From positions 20,729,379 to 20,793,378 of the forward strand of contig CM067317.1 in NCBI GenBank assembly GCA_034231615.1: a DNA stretch of 64,000 nucleotides, written 5' to 3'. The notes under the pieces are model-generated. The model searched no databases and was not told the DNA's origin. It worked only from the letters and a program-made list of their open reading frames with translations. Source of the DNA: Meghimatium bilineatum. Its lineage: Eukaryota; Mollusca; Gastropoda; Stylommatophora; Philomycidae. This document shows positions 1 to 11,500 of this stretch, in pieces (position 1 is the stretch's first letter; every line of letters begins with the position of its first letter). Made by a program: the position numbers and the translations under genes.

Positions 1-183
1 TCATCAGGATAATTGGTACCAAGTCTCATGCTTTTGGAAGGCAGAAAATTGGTATCATCGCTACGGAACCAGTGCTGACATTGACACTAGTCAGGTGGTT
101 TCAAGTCAACTAATGGCAGCTGAGCACGTATTGATAAAACTGTGCTGTAACCAGTGGTTGATAACAGCATACTTTACTTTATA

Positions 184-297
184 TCTTCAAACTCCTGCAG
201 ATTAGCAGGATATAGTCCGCAGAACGGAATGCGTCATTGTTTACATCTTTGATGTGATATCTACTCATGAGACACATCTGATTTCAGCATGAGTTTA
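184..297 (-). mobile_element. SINE-like (GAA)n-tail element, long type, partial copy
   Basis: Contains AAACTCCTGCAGATTAGCAG, then CAGAACGGAATGCGTCATTG and GACACATCTGATTTCAGCAT, shared with the full copy at 56445-56725. The tail is lost. Confidence 0.65.
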
Positions 298-416
298 TAT
301 CAAGGCGTATTATCATTAAGGTCAGATTAGATGGTCTGAATGTCCGGACAACAAACATATGGATTGTGATTTCTCGCTTGACACGACCACTCCTCCAGTC
401 GACAGACAATCTAAGG

Positions 417-510
417 TAGTGTTTCCCAACCTTTTGTTCGAATTGCCACACCCCCCTGAACAATCAAAATTCCCCAATGTTGGGCGTGCGTCCCACGTTG
501 TGAAACACTG
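417..510. mobile_element. hAT-like MITE, 94 bp, with 8-bp target-site duplication
   Basis: Ends are inverted and alike: TAGTGTTTCCCAACCTTTTG on the left and, in reverse complement, CAGTGTTTCACAACGTGGGA on the right. Both sides are flanked by ATCTAAGG (409-416 and 511-518). An 8-bp duplication and a CAGTGTTTC-type end are typical of hAT elements. It carries no coding sequence, so it depends on a transposase elsewhere. Confidence 0.7.
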
Positions 511-519
511 ATCTAAGGT

Positions 520-605
520 AAAGGTAGATCCCATGGCAACAACCAGCCGTCGGAGATGAGACTAACTATTCATGTACTAAGCCAGAGTAACTATTAGTTG
601 GTGTG
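520..605. repeat. Interspersed repeat shared with 6775-6862
   Basis: About 85 bp beginning near AAAGGTAGATCCCATGGCAA and containing TTCATGTACTAAGC and AACTATTAG recurs at 6775-6862 with scattered changes. Family unknown; probably part of a SINE. The stretch from 605 to 1040 shows no clear feature. Confidence 0.55.
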
Positions 606-1039
606 GCCAGTTCCCTTCCTTAACTCAGCGTCAGGTGCTCATTTATAGATGAAGCTTGTTTAACGAATAGTTAGTTAGTTAGTCGTCGGATCATCATCAC
701 TGCAAACTGGACACGTCCATAGTTGCTTGGATCTCTCCCTAAGTGTATCCGCCATTACACTTCTGCTGACAGTACCGATTCTCTGCTGGTTGACCATCAT
801 TCTTCTGCGCCCTCCAAAAAATTCACTTCTAGCAACACCGCATTTCAAACCCTGTTCTTTAGTCCGGCCATCGAAAAGGAATCATCATCCACACTGTTTA
901 TGTTCGTCCATCACAGGTGAGGATGACAATTTTTTACATTCACTTTTGAAAATTCAGTTAGAATTATGACCATGCGTAATAGTTCGTAGATGGCTAATGA
1001 GCCCTATTCGAGCTGTACATGTTCTTGGATAATTCGGAC

Positions 1040-1640
1040 ATGAAATGACCACTGTAGACGGATTTTGGTCTATCCGTGACTTCCTATCTACTCTCCGCTG
1101 TTGGGCTGCAGCATTTCTCCTCTTTTCACAAGATGATGGGCTCTATTTGGCTGCAGAGCGCCATGTAGATATATTTTTTGCAGATTCTTCCCATGTGTCT
1201 TGGTCTATTTCAAACGTTTTCAGTGAGGTTCTTAACGAGTCATTGTAGCGCTTCTTTTGGCCACCTTAAAATCGTTTACACTTCTCCAGCTCACCGTAGA
1301 GAAGTATCTTTGGCAGGCGATAGTCTGGCATACGTACTAAATGACCTGCCAAACGAATCTGTGCCTGCATCAGGATAGTGGCAATGCTGGGGATACCAGC
1401 TCTGTCAATGACAGTGGTATCTGTAATCTCGTCTTGTCATCTGATGTTCATAACTTTTCTGAGACAAGTTGTGTGAAAGTGATTGAGTTTCCTCACATAA
1501 CGTCAATACACAGTCCATGTTTCGCTAGCGTATAACAACACTGGAAGTACCACAGCTCTGTAAACTTTCAGCTTAGTCTGTAGGTTAATGTCATTTCCAC
1601 GTCACACATTTGCGTACCCTCTCACTCTCACGTGCTGTAT
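1040..1640 (-). mobile_element. Non-LTR retrotransposon remnant, region after the reverse transcriptase
   Basis: On the minus strand broken frames read LAGHLVRMPDYRLPKILLYG and nearby GGQKKRY, the conserved segment after the RT domain of one LINE group. A second copy lies at 58330-58615 in the same orientation. Stops and shifts show it is dead. Confidence 0.7.
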
Positions 1641-1659
1641 CTCTTATGGAGTTCAAAAC

Positions 1660-2095
1660 ATCAGCTCGATTCATTGCCCTATCGCACTGTACCACAATCG
1701 CGCATGATCAGCTTGATTCATTGCCCTATCGCACTGTGCCACAATCGCGCATGACGCTAGTTGATCTGCTCTTTTATTGACTCGAACACCCACATTTCCC
1801 GACACGAAAATAAATGTAACTACTTTCGACTCCGCCTTTCTTAAGGCTTCAATACACTGTTTGCGAACGAGACCCACTTGTACCTTCATAATCATACTCA
1901 TAGAGTCACTCAAGATGCAGGCCTATGTTGCCTTCTGTGTGCATATTCACTCAAATGCCCTGGTCACCGCCATAATCTCCATGGTCATGCTACTTGTAGT
2001 CAATGGCCCCACTCTCTTCCGTGATCGTTTTACCTGCCCGCCGAGCTCTGAACATTTAACTAATGTGGGATTAGAAGAATGATCGTCAAATGACA
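1660..2095 (-). mobile_element. Retrotransposon RNase H domain remnant
   Basis: Minus-strand frame reads VVTFIFVSGNVGVRVNKRAD then QLAS, a decayed form of the RNase H motif with GH.GV.GNE.AD. Upstream pieces include SDSMS. A 46-bp tandem duplication at about 1663-1755 lies inside. RNase H pieces of related type are at 32540-33110 and 53390-54120. Confidence 0.7.
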
Positions 2096-2104
2096 GAGAG
2101 CTGG

Positions 2105-2300
2105 AGATGTTAATTAAACGAAGTCTATTGTCTATTGTATTTCCCCGGATGGAAGCTGGTTGATAGCATCCACACTTGCCGTTAAGCGTAGGGGTGGAAG
2201 CTGTAAGTTTCTGTTCAATATCAGATGTAACGCCTGAGTTGTCTCGAGTCCGTATTTGTGGAGGGTTGTCGTGATGTTATCTATCCATCTCTTTCTTGGT
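2105..2300 (-). mobile_element. 3' end of a LINE with AATAGACAATAGA tail
   Basis: In reverse complement it ends CCCCTACGCTTAACGGCAAG, GTGGAT, then a tail CAATAGACAATAGA, matching the end of the longer copy at 49670-50295. 5'-truncated. Confidence 0.7.
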
Positions 2301-2710
2301 CAGTACTTATTAACCAACAGTAATTATTATTATGAATAATTACTTATTATATAAAAACTCCCTTTAGTCAAAGTGGGTAACGTGACCGCGCTGATGGAAC
2401 GTCACTGCCCAGATCAAATAAAAAATATGATGCCTATCATCAGCTTCCGAGTCGTGATCAGGTGACCACAAATCATAGCATCATAACAGGTTGCGTCATC
2501 ACTAAAAATATATTTAATATACTAAAATAAAAGATTAGCAAAACTTGTGCAACTGTGGCACGATCTCCATGACAGGCGAACACGTCTTGCAGACCTCCCC
2601 CGCATACAATGAAGAACGGAAAAGCATTTGGCCATGCCTTGACACATTACATGAAAATCTTTACGGCACTGCTGGGGGTAGAGGGGGGGAAGAGGAGTTG
2701 ACTACTATTT

Positions 2711-2871
2711 ACCACCGAAGACGGATGTGTTGGCCATTGGCGCAAATAAAACAGCAACACAACGCATTTCCATTCTCTGGACTACATTCAACTGGAAATC
2801 GTGTAGGACCATTGTTCTGTTACAAGAGAAATCCAGCGGGAGTTTGAGAATGAACGCTGAAGAAGAAGAAA
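2711..2871 (+). mobile_element. SINE-like (GAA)n-tail element, short type, with target-site duplication
   Basis: Begins CGAAGACGGATGTG, contains GCCATTGGCGCAAATAAAAC and GAGTTTGAGAATGAACGCTG, ends GAAGAAGAAGAA. Flanks ACTACTATTT (2701-2710) and ACTACTCTTT (2872-2881) look like a 10-bp target duplication with one change. Confidence 0.75.
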
Positions 2872-3009
2872 ACTACTCTTTTTGTCAGTGCCATCAATGT
2901 GAGAGTCTGAAAGCGAACGCAGAAGAAGAGGAAACTCTATGCGTTGCAGTGACCAAAAATGTGAGCAGATATTACCAGCGCCGTGATCTGTCATTCATGA
3001 TGTAAGACA

Positions 3010-4240
3010 TGACTAAGGAAGGAAGATTTTTGGTGGTGGGCGTGCCTGTCTCATCCCTTAGAGTCAAAGTGAATCTATGCTCGAATTCTACATGTCTGAT
3101 AGAAAGCCGCATATATCGCAGCTGAGCTGTAAATCATGACAAACCGATATAGACTCCGTCCTTAGGTAGAAAGGATCGTGCCATGGCAAGAGGCTGTAAT
3201 CCCATATCCAACAAACTAATAAGACATTATTAGTGAACACATTATAAATGTGTTTTACCTCAAAGTGTTTGGCTCCATGACAATGAACCACACCCATCTA
3301 TTCACCATTACGGTTTGCATCGTGGCCGTTGGTGATATAAAACCTATTGGCTAACAAGAAAACAGCCTTCTAAAATGACCAATATAACCTACCCTGTGAT
3401 TTTAAAGGGCTGTTTACACAATAGTTTAATCCTAGTGACGAATACAATCACGGGAAATGGCTAATGAGTCATTTTTAGAAGGCTTTTTCCAGTTAGACAA
3501 CATGTCTTCTAAAGTCGATGATCTGGGTTTGCTTCTGCAAATTTAATATTTTCTCCCAAATAAAAGATCATGTAGTTGACACAAGAATAATTAGATTGCC
3601 TCAGGAATCCTCCGTGTAGCTATGGACATTGAAGTGTATAGCTGCTGTGTATCCTGTTTATTATTAACTTTAAAAAAAAATATGTCGCTAACCTACATCC
3701 TATAGGCCTATATCCCTTCATACCTGAGCTGTTTCATACAAATGTGTCCATTAATATAGTTACTGTTTGCCGTGACACGTAATGCACTGATCATAAATGT
3801 TCGTGTGAAATAAATATTTGGATATAGTACACAAATAATTAATAATATAGTAGAATATATGTGATATTATAGCGTGTGTGAGTTAGTGTGGTTTCGTGTG
3901 TAAATAAAATAAGAGTGTGCAAGGCAGAGTTAATTATAAATTATTTTAGTATAACTGAAAAACCATAGTTAACGCTGACTAATTAACTGTCAACGTATTT
4001 ATTCTTGTTCTTTGTTCAGGTAAATTAAATTAGCCAAATATGTATTGTTTTTTCCCAAGACGAAGTATGCAACCGTTTCTAGATCCACGTGGCAGCTTTA
4101 TGTGCTAAATTATGAATCAGTGATATACAGACATTGTTAGAGATTTCGTTCAATACTGGGAGAAGTACCTACATTTCAACTTTTATCAAACCGTGTTGTC
4201 AACGTGGTTAATTTAATCTGGGATTAAGAAGTTGCTAGGA
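3010..4240. other. AT-rich stretch without a recognised feature
   Basis: No exon-like open frame, repeat match within the window or RNA gene seen. Confidence 0.5.
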
Positions 4241-4375
4241 CTGTTTCCGGATACGGCGATCTGAGCGCTACGCAATTAGTTGATGACTTGGGGCGGGGGG
4301 GGGGCTCTCAGTGCGTATCACGCAAATCGATGCATCCGGTAGCAGATCAATGCATCTAGCGACTGTAAAATGCGT
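4240..4375 (-). repeat. Possible fragment of the unclassified repeat seen at 30790-31400
   Basis: In reverse complement it reads GCTAGATGCATTGATCTGCT, GATGCATCGATTTGCG and then a C-rich run, in the same order as 31032-31110. It includes a G run at 4291-4304. Confidence 0.45.
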
Positions 4376-4597
4376 TTTTATGGATATTTCAATTCGTTAA
4401 ATAATTAAAAGATTTGTTTCGTTAAAATGTAATTACTTCTCCCCGTATTGTACCGGCAGCGTACATGACGACATACAACAGTATTTCCAGAGCTATGTTT
4501 TGGTACCCATTTCCTGGAAGCTGGATCTATCGCGATTTTTCTGTTTTTTAGTTCGAAATCAACGTTTGGTAGGCAGGCGAATGACCTAGCCACTAGA

Positions 4598-5905
4598 CTA
4601 CCATTGTTGATTGTAGTTCATTTCGCAGAGTCCTTCTTTCCAAACCTTGTCAAATGCTTTCCTGAGGTCTATCCATGCTGCTAGTACCCGTTTCTTATCT
4701 TGGAAGGCGTCCTCAATCTCTTGCGAGAGGTAGGTTGCCTGATCTTCAGTAGAGTAGCACCGTCTGAAGACTGATTGCTGCAATACCGGAAGGTTTTCAC
4801 TTTCAAGGTACCACTGCATCCTAAGATTGATAATGCGTTCCATTGTTTTGTATAGACAGCTTGTGAAGGGCCGTCCATTTCATTGGACACTCTATCAGGT
4901 TCTGGAGACTTTGGACATTGCATGCTCCAGTTCTTTCAATATGGTTTATGTCTCCATGACTTCAAGTATAGGTCGTCGTGTCCAATGTTTTGTTGGCTTA
5001 CTCGAACCTTCTGTTGTTTGTCTGGGCTAACTTTGATGTTGTTGTCTTCTGCAAAGTAATCAGTAATCAGCTGCATGTTTACCTGTTAAAATGTTTATAT
5101 CTTTATGAAGTGTGATACATGCATTTCTATCTGTACCTTCATCATTTTGTTGTTTTACCAGTTTCCATAATTTCCTAGTGTCTCTTTCAAGGTTCAGCGA
5201 TTCTGTTTTTTCTTTCCAGCTGCTCCGTTTAGCTTGTAACTTGGCTCTTTGAAATTTAGCCTTTGCTGATATTTTTTATGGTATTCTTGGCTATGGTGTT
5301 CTCTGCCTGATGTCTAGATGTTTCCATCTTATTTTACAGTTTCTCCAGTTCATCATTCCAATAGGGTTTGTAGTTTTTGCGTGCCCCTTGGGTATGGTTT
5401 TACTAGTAGCATGTAATATGCATCTATTAACTACTCTATTAATTCACTCACTGCTCTATTGTTGTCTTTTCCCAAGTTTTTGTCCTTAGCTAGAACACTG
5501 GTTAAATGCTTCTACATTTTCCAGTCTGCCCTCTTATAGTTCCACCTAATGAGTTTGCTGCTGCTCTTGATAAATTAATTGTGGATTTCTAAAAATACTG
5601 GTCTGTGATCACTACCTTCAAGCTGCTTTCCAACGACTTGTGATGTTCCTTTCAAGGCCTAGTGAATGGAATGTCATGCTCTTGAGTAGAAGGCTGGTGG
5701 GTCTGCTGGCTGGTTAATAAGTATGAGCTTATTTTCATCCTGCAAGTTCTCAAGTTTCTCACCTCTTTTGTCCATGTGATCATAGCCCCAGCTCTGAGAG
5801 TGGATGTTGAAGTCACCACACACCATAAGTCTCTCTTGTTCTGGGATTGTGTCTAGTGCCAACGGTCTATCATTTGGGCAGTAGTAGTTCAGGAGATGGA
5901 ATTCT
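4598..5905 (-). mobile_element. Jockey-like non-LTR retrotransposon, degraded and truncated
   Basis: Minus strand. Around 5862-5674 the endonuclease motif GDFNIHSQSWGYDHMDKRGE is followed by LILINQPADPP. Around 4790-4640 the RT segment reads YLSQEIEDAFQDKK and AAWIDLRKAFDKVWKEGL. Frames are broken between and the downstream RT half is missing. Confidence 0.8.
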
Positions 5906-6774
5906 GTACTGTCTGTTTTTAGGTGTTTTTTTCTGGCATTCTACCATTTTCAAGGTAGCTGGGTCAACCACATGAGCTGTGCACCTCATTTAGTTTATGT
6001 TGACATTTCAAATAGATAATGCAGTTTTTATCCTTTTTCTGTTCAGTTTGGTTGGAACCCCCTTCCAAGGGGGGAGGGGGTTTGATGTATATAGACGGTA
6101 AAAAGGAAAGGGGGCTGAATTCGTTAACTTCAGGGAGTGATAAAAACAAACAGCGGCAAAAAAAACCTTGACATAAGCCTAATTTATAGACAGCCCCTTG
6201 GTGGTTTGTGGGTAATGTTATTTAAGCCTCTTTGTGGTGAACACACCCTGTCAAATGTGACGAGAGCTTCATTTGATTATGTCAGAGAGTATGACAATTA
6301 AAAATAATGGAGGTCGCTGTTCAGGTCGATAAATTACCAAGGCTCATTTTATATCTTTACCTAAATTTTGCATAATCTAACCAGGTTTTACAATGTATGC
6401 CATTGGGACTGGACGTCTGCGTTAATTTCTGTGAATTCCTGTCCAGTGTTATTTTTCTTTTTTTGTCCATTGTTTTAAAACTTCTTCTGGTTCTCTCTTA
6501 TAGCAGACAAAATAATACTATAAAAAATACTAGTTTTCCAGCAGGGTCTGGCTCAGGAACAGAGGTGCTTTCTGTCACTCTTTTATGTGCAGCAATAACC
6601 CGACATGTCTGATTTTGGCGGTGGTAACTGATCCATTCAGTGTTTTTATTAACTTAACTGAACAATGGGCGTATGTTATCATATTGCTAGTAGGCCTGTT
6701 GTATTTGTCAAATCTGTTTATAGGAATTTACTGTACTACAAGCTGTTCACCAATCTAAAGTCAACCCAACATTA

Positions 6775-6862
6775 AAAGGTATGTCCCATGGCAGCAACCT
6801 ACCATCTGGGATGAAAATAACTCTTCATGTACTAAGCTGCAGCAACTATTAGGTGGAGTTTT
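6775..6862. repeat. Second copy of the interspersed repeat at 520-605
   Basis: Same order of words (CCCATGGCAGCAACC, TTCATGTACTAAGC, AACTATTAGGTGGAG). The flanks 5905-6775 and 6862-7270 show no gene that I can support. Confidence 0.55.
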
Positions 6863-7271
6863 TATGTAATTGCTCCACTTTTCTTTACCATCCTGTCTTC
6901 TCTTTGTTATGGGAACAGAGATATTGCAATGTGAAGATACCCACGTGATTGTGCTCTTTTTAATCAGTGGACAGTTGTTCAAACAAGTGACATATTGAGT
7001 CATTTGTATATTGGTATTTTAGTGTTGAAATTAGTGAAAGGGAATACGGGGTATGGAAATATGATAATAATTTTTGTTTAATATATTTTTTTTTTTAACT
7101 TTCTGTTGCCTGCCTGTTGATTATGATGCTAACACTGCAATTATTTCCAACTTTGATGACTTTAAAGAACAGTGATATGGAGACTAATGCTAAATGCATG
7201 TGCTTAAAATATACATGTGTGGATGTTTCGTTTGTTCATATTTTGAATATTATATTTTGTCACTTTCCCAG

Positions 7272-7308
7272 AATTGTCAACACTGTTATCAAACCTACAC
7301 AAATCAAA
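7272..7308 (+). promoter_or_regulatory. Probable 5' UTR part of exon 1, preceded by a splice acceptor
   Basis: A pyrimidine-rich tract ending TTTCCCAG stops at 7271, 37 bases before the ATG. If used, transcription starts at an untranslated exon further upstream. No TATA box or initiator could be assigned. This is inference from one splice-like motif only. Confidence 0.35.
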
Positions 7309-7324
7309 ATGTCTCGAGGTCATG
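7309..7324 (+). CDS. Gelsolin-like gene, coding exon 1 (residues 1-5 plus a split codon)
   Basis: Only 16 coding bases: ATG and four codons (MSRGH), then one base of a glycine codon before the donor GTAAGT. A is at -3 of the ATG. The exon is supported because exon 2 needs a one-base start to restore [10 protein letters not shown]. It is the least certain coding exon, being so short. Confidence 0.75.
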
Positions 7325-8555
7325 GTAAGTACGGTCGAGTAGGCTTATTCAGTTTGAAAGCAGCTGAGAGCTAAATTTTACTTTTTCCAAAATTGTTTTT
7401 ACTTGCCATCTTCCTGCCTGTAATTTGTATGGCTTTGTTTAATGTCCATTAGTATCAATCAATCATGTTCCATGCAAATTATGTTTCTTTACAATTCTAT
7501 CACATTGTGCTGTAAATAAGTTCAATTTGTGATTTTATCCCATGTCCTAACTATTTTAGGACCCCATTCTTTCCGTAATCTTTTCTGTTATTACTAAATA
7601 TTCAAGCTTTAGCTCTTCATACCACATGCCCTATAAATTTTGACTGTTTGCTTCTAATTTTTTCTATAATTTGTCAGCATCTGTGACTCCAGCATCCTGC
7701 ACATTAGTTTTCTTAGATATCCATGGTATTTTCATCATTCTTCTTAAAAACCACATCTATGTAGCTTCCAGTCCACAGTCCATGCAGAAAAGAAATAGTT
7801 TGATATAACACCTTTGCATTTTAATTTGCATAGTTATTTTTTTTTAATACATTTTTCCCCCCGCATTATACCCCTTTATTCCTTGCAGTGTCAGGAGTAG
7901 AAGAGCTCTCTGGAGACTGCCTTTTTGTGTGCTTTATATATGCTTGTTTTCATTGATTATTTATTTCTGTAATCTATCTTTCGCATAGTCTTCACTTGGC
8001 TTTGTATCCATCATGTCTGTATAGTAATGTTTTTTTGAGGAGCACTATCTGATGATTAGTCTAGAAGAATGTCAAAACCACTTACTGTAATCTTTTGTCT
8101 CCTGATGTAATCCAGGAATGGCTCTGTGTTTGTTAGTCTTCTAATGTTTTCATTTCTGATTCTGTCTCTTATTGTTACTCTGAGAATTCTACATAAATAA
8201 GTAATTTCTGTTGTAACACGTTTTCTTTTGTCTTGTTGTTGGTGTCAGTTTTTAACATTAATCGCATAGTGATGGTGTGATGATAGTTTTATATAGTGCA
8301 GTTTTTAATGATCATATGTACATATTTGTTTTTGAAAATAGGAGACATCTGTCCTAAGATTTGGTATGCTATGTTGAATTTCTGTGTGTTTTTCCTATTT
8401 GATGATATGCTTCCAAGATACGTAAGTGAATTCTTTCGTGTTAGTTGTTGGTCATCAATGAAAATAGTAGTGTTTCTTTCTATTTTTGCTATTGATATTA
8501 CCTTGGTTTTTTTCTGTGTTTATCCTCATGTTAAAGTCCCTACAAGTTGTGTGGA

Positions 8556-8599
<44 letters not shown>

Positions 8600-11500
8600 A
8601 ATTGTTCATCTGATGTTATTATTGCTTGATCATCTGCAAAAAGAAGTTCTCTCAGGAGGATGTTTATGTTGTCTTCTTCATACGTGTTGGCAATTTTACA
8701 TATACATTCAATATATGTAACGAATAGTAAGAGAAATAGAACACATCCTTGTATGCCAGAGTATATGTGGAATTTGTCTGAAAGACCTACACTTGTTCTA
8801 ACTGCACATTGACTAACTGTGTAACTACTCCTGCACAAGTTGATTATGTGCTGTGAAACTACACATTTACATATGTACTGATACCATAATCAACATCTTT
8901 ATAATGATATTGGGAAATATAGGACTAAGGAGGTTTGTTGCTGGGGTTAATTGTCCCACCTCTTTAAAGTCAAATTGTCTCAAAAGCCATGCTGTCAGAT
9001 GTGTTGGGTCAAAATTTGCAGGTATTGTAATCAAGCTGTAGACTGTGACACAACTCATTCTGATCTCTGGACTATAGGATTTTGAGAACAAAAACAGGAC
9101 AAATTTCATAATTATTTTTTACTTTTAACAAAGCTTAAGGTCTTAAGCAAATATTATAAAGATAGGCCTATTGTCAATTTACTTTTAGATCATTTAAAAA
9201 AAAAATTATGCTGTAAAATTGAAATTTGTTTTTGTGTGCTTCCTTCATGTTAATTCCACTTTAAAGAATATTATTTGTGCATGTCCAAGTCACCTTTTAT
9301 TCGAAATTAGTATCAAATTCTTTTCATCATATTGCTGTTATAGGCCTATTCATGTCTCTATAGTATTTATTTTATTGTTGTACTTTTATTACTTTAATTT
9401 ATTATAAATAGTTTTCAGTCTCAAACAACTTGTTGATATTTTTTATTGTTGTTTTGGTTAATAGGCCTATATCTTATTTGACTATTAAATTATTTTCCCA
9501 TTTTATATTGATACATAGGCCCTAGATCTCATTATAATGCTCTAATGTTATAGGCCTATGAATGAAAGGACCAGAGAAATGTATGTTAATATAAATGAAA
9601 AGATATATGAAAATATAGTCCTATTTGATTTATATTGATTATTCTAGGACTAACCAAAGACAGAAAGGTTGACTGGAAAGACACTAACTTAGCTTTATTT
9701 GGCTCCAAAACAGAGAAGGAAGTGAAAAGTAAGTTACGGTCACTAGATTTTGACCAGTGTAATGTGTTTTTTGTGAAACTTGGTATAGGGTAATGAAATT
9801 TTGTTAATTAAGCACTGGTAACACACATAATAGCACACACAAAGTGATCTTTCGACCAAAAGGCCTTTTTCAAGAACACAACATAACACACGAGTGAAAC
9901 GGTACAATACATGCTCACATAATACAGTAAAATCCCATTATAACAACTTGGTCTGGGCCCACTAAATGTGTGTTATAACAGAAATTCACTATATAGGCCC
10001 TACAGTATAAGCAAGAATAAACATAATAGGGGATTTTGAAAAGTGTTAAGTAGGGAAATTTGTTATAAAAGGATGCACTATAGAGAGATTCCACTGTAAT
10101 AGCTGGATGGGATATCTGGAAGTCCTGAATGATGTATGTGGTGAAAAAGCTAGAGTGATAGAGATGAATCAGAATCAAACAGAAAGCTGGCAGAATATCA
10201 CAGGATATCTACAAATAGTGCCTGAAGAGGATAATCAACATTCCTAATCTAACCTTTTCCAACACAGGGAATTTACGTGGTGATTAAAGGATGACAATAC
10301 CCTATGATCACAACATGATGTTAAATGTTATAACATTGTATATAATGCAAAATCAAACTAAAAAACAAGACATGGGCGCTATGTTTATTTTGAATACATG
10401 TTCAGTATCCTTTTAATGTGCATTTGATATTCTCTGTTTCATTTGAGACTATTTTTTTTCATCATTCATGCATTGTTGTTGTTATTATTTATGTAGGTAG
10501 GCTACTTTAATAGTATTATTGTTGTGCTATAAGAAATGTAATCTATGAACCATGGTAATGATGAATATAGCTCATTGTTCCAGACTACTGGAAGAGACCA
10601 ATCTGAGGCACAAAGAATCTTCAACAGTATGTATTAGGAGTTGGGGGGTGGGGGAGGGCATTTAGCACAGTGATTAGTGCAATGCACTATATTTTTTATA
10701 GATACTGCTCTAGATTTTGCTAGGCAAAATATGATGAAATTCCTTAGATATTTTCTTTTAAATATTTTTAACATACCGGGGTACTTTAGATATATTTTTT
10801 TTTCAAAAGTAAAAAAAAAATAATTTAATTTCATGGCCAATGATATTTAACAGTTGCAAAATTTGGTCATGATATGAAAATTCTGTCACACTATGAACAC
10901 TAGCAACAATTATGCTAAGTTTGAAGCAACTTTTATTTTCAGAGTCATCTGCACAAGCTGAGCCTGCCTGGAAGGATGTAGGTCCTGATCCTAAAACTTA
11001 TGTTTGGCGTATTGAGGTTAGTAGTATTGATTCATTTAATTACACAATTATCATCTTGTACTTGTAATTCATAGTTGAGTGAACAATAATCAAAAACAAA
11101 TTAAAATTCAATAATATGAATGTATGTTTTTACCATACTGTCTATAGTTGTTTTTTTTTGCCCAAAATTTTTCAGTGTATTTAGAACTACTTTAAAAAAA
11201 ACCTATCAAAAATAGCATTAGTTGAAAATATGTCATTATTTTGTGACAAACCCACTAGCATAGACAATTACTATCTCCACAATGTGTGCCCATCATTTTA
11301 GATGGTGACACTTGTATAGACCAAGTTCAGTTACTCTGAATTATCTGCCATTTCATCCTCTGTTCCCATCCTGTTTCTTCTAATCAGCTTTCGCTGTCCT
11401 TTTAAAAATTATTGTCCATGACTCCCATTAATTATTTATACACCACTGTATTATGAGTAAGCACAATATTCTCCCTGGGGTAGTGGTTCAGCCATTTGCT

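Noticed and set aside
7117-7374. 85-codon frame containing the gelsolin-like start
   Set aside because: Only the last MSRGH part is used; the upstream part lacks family similarity and the GTAAGT donor cuts the frame after 16 coding bases.
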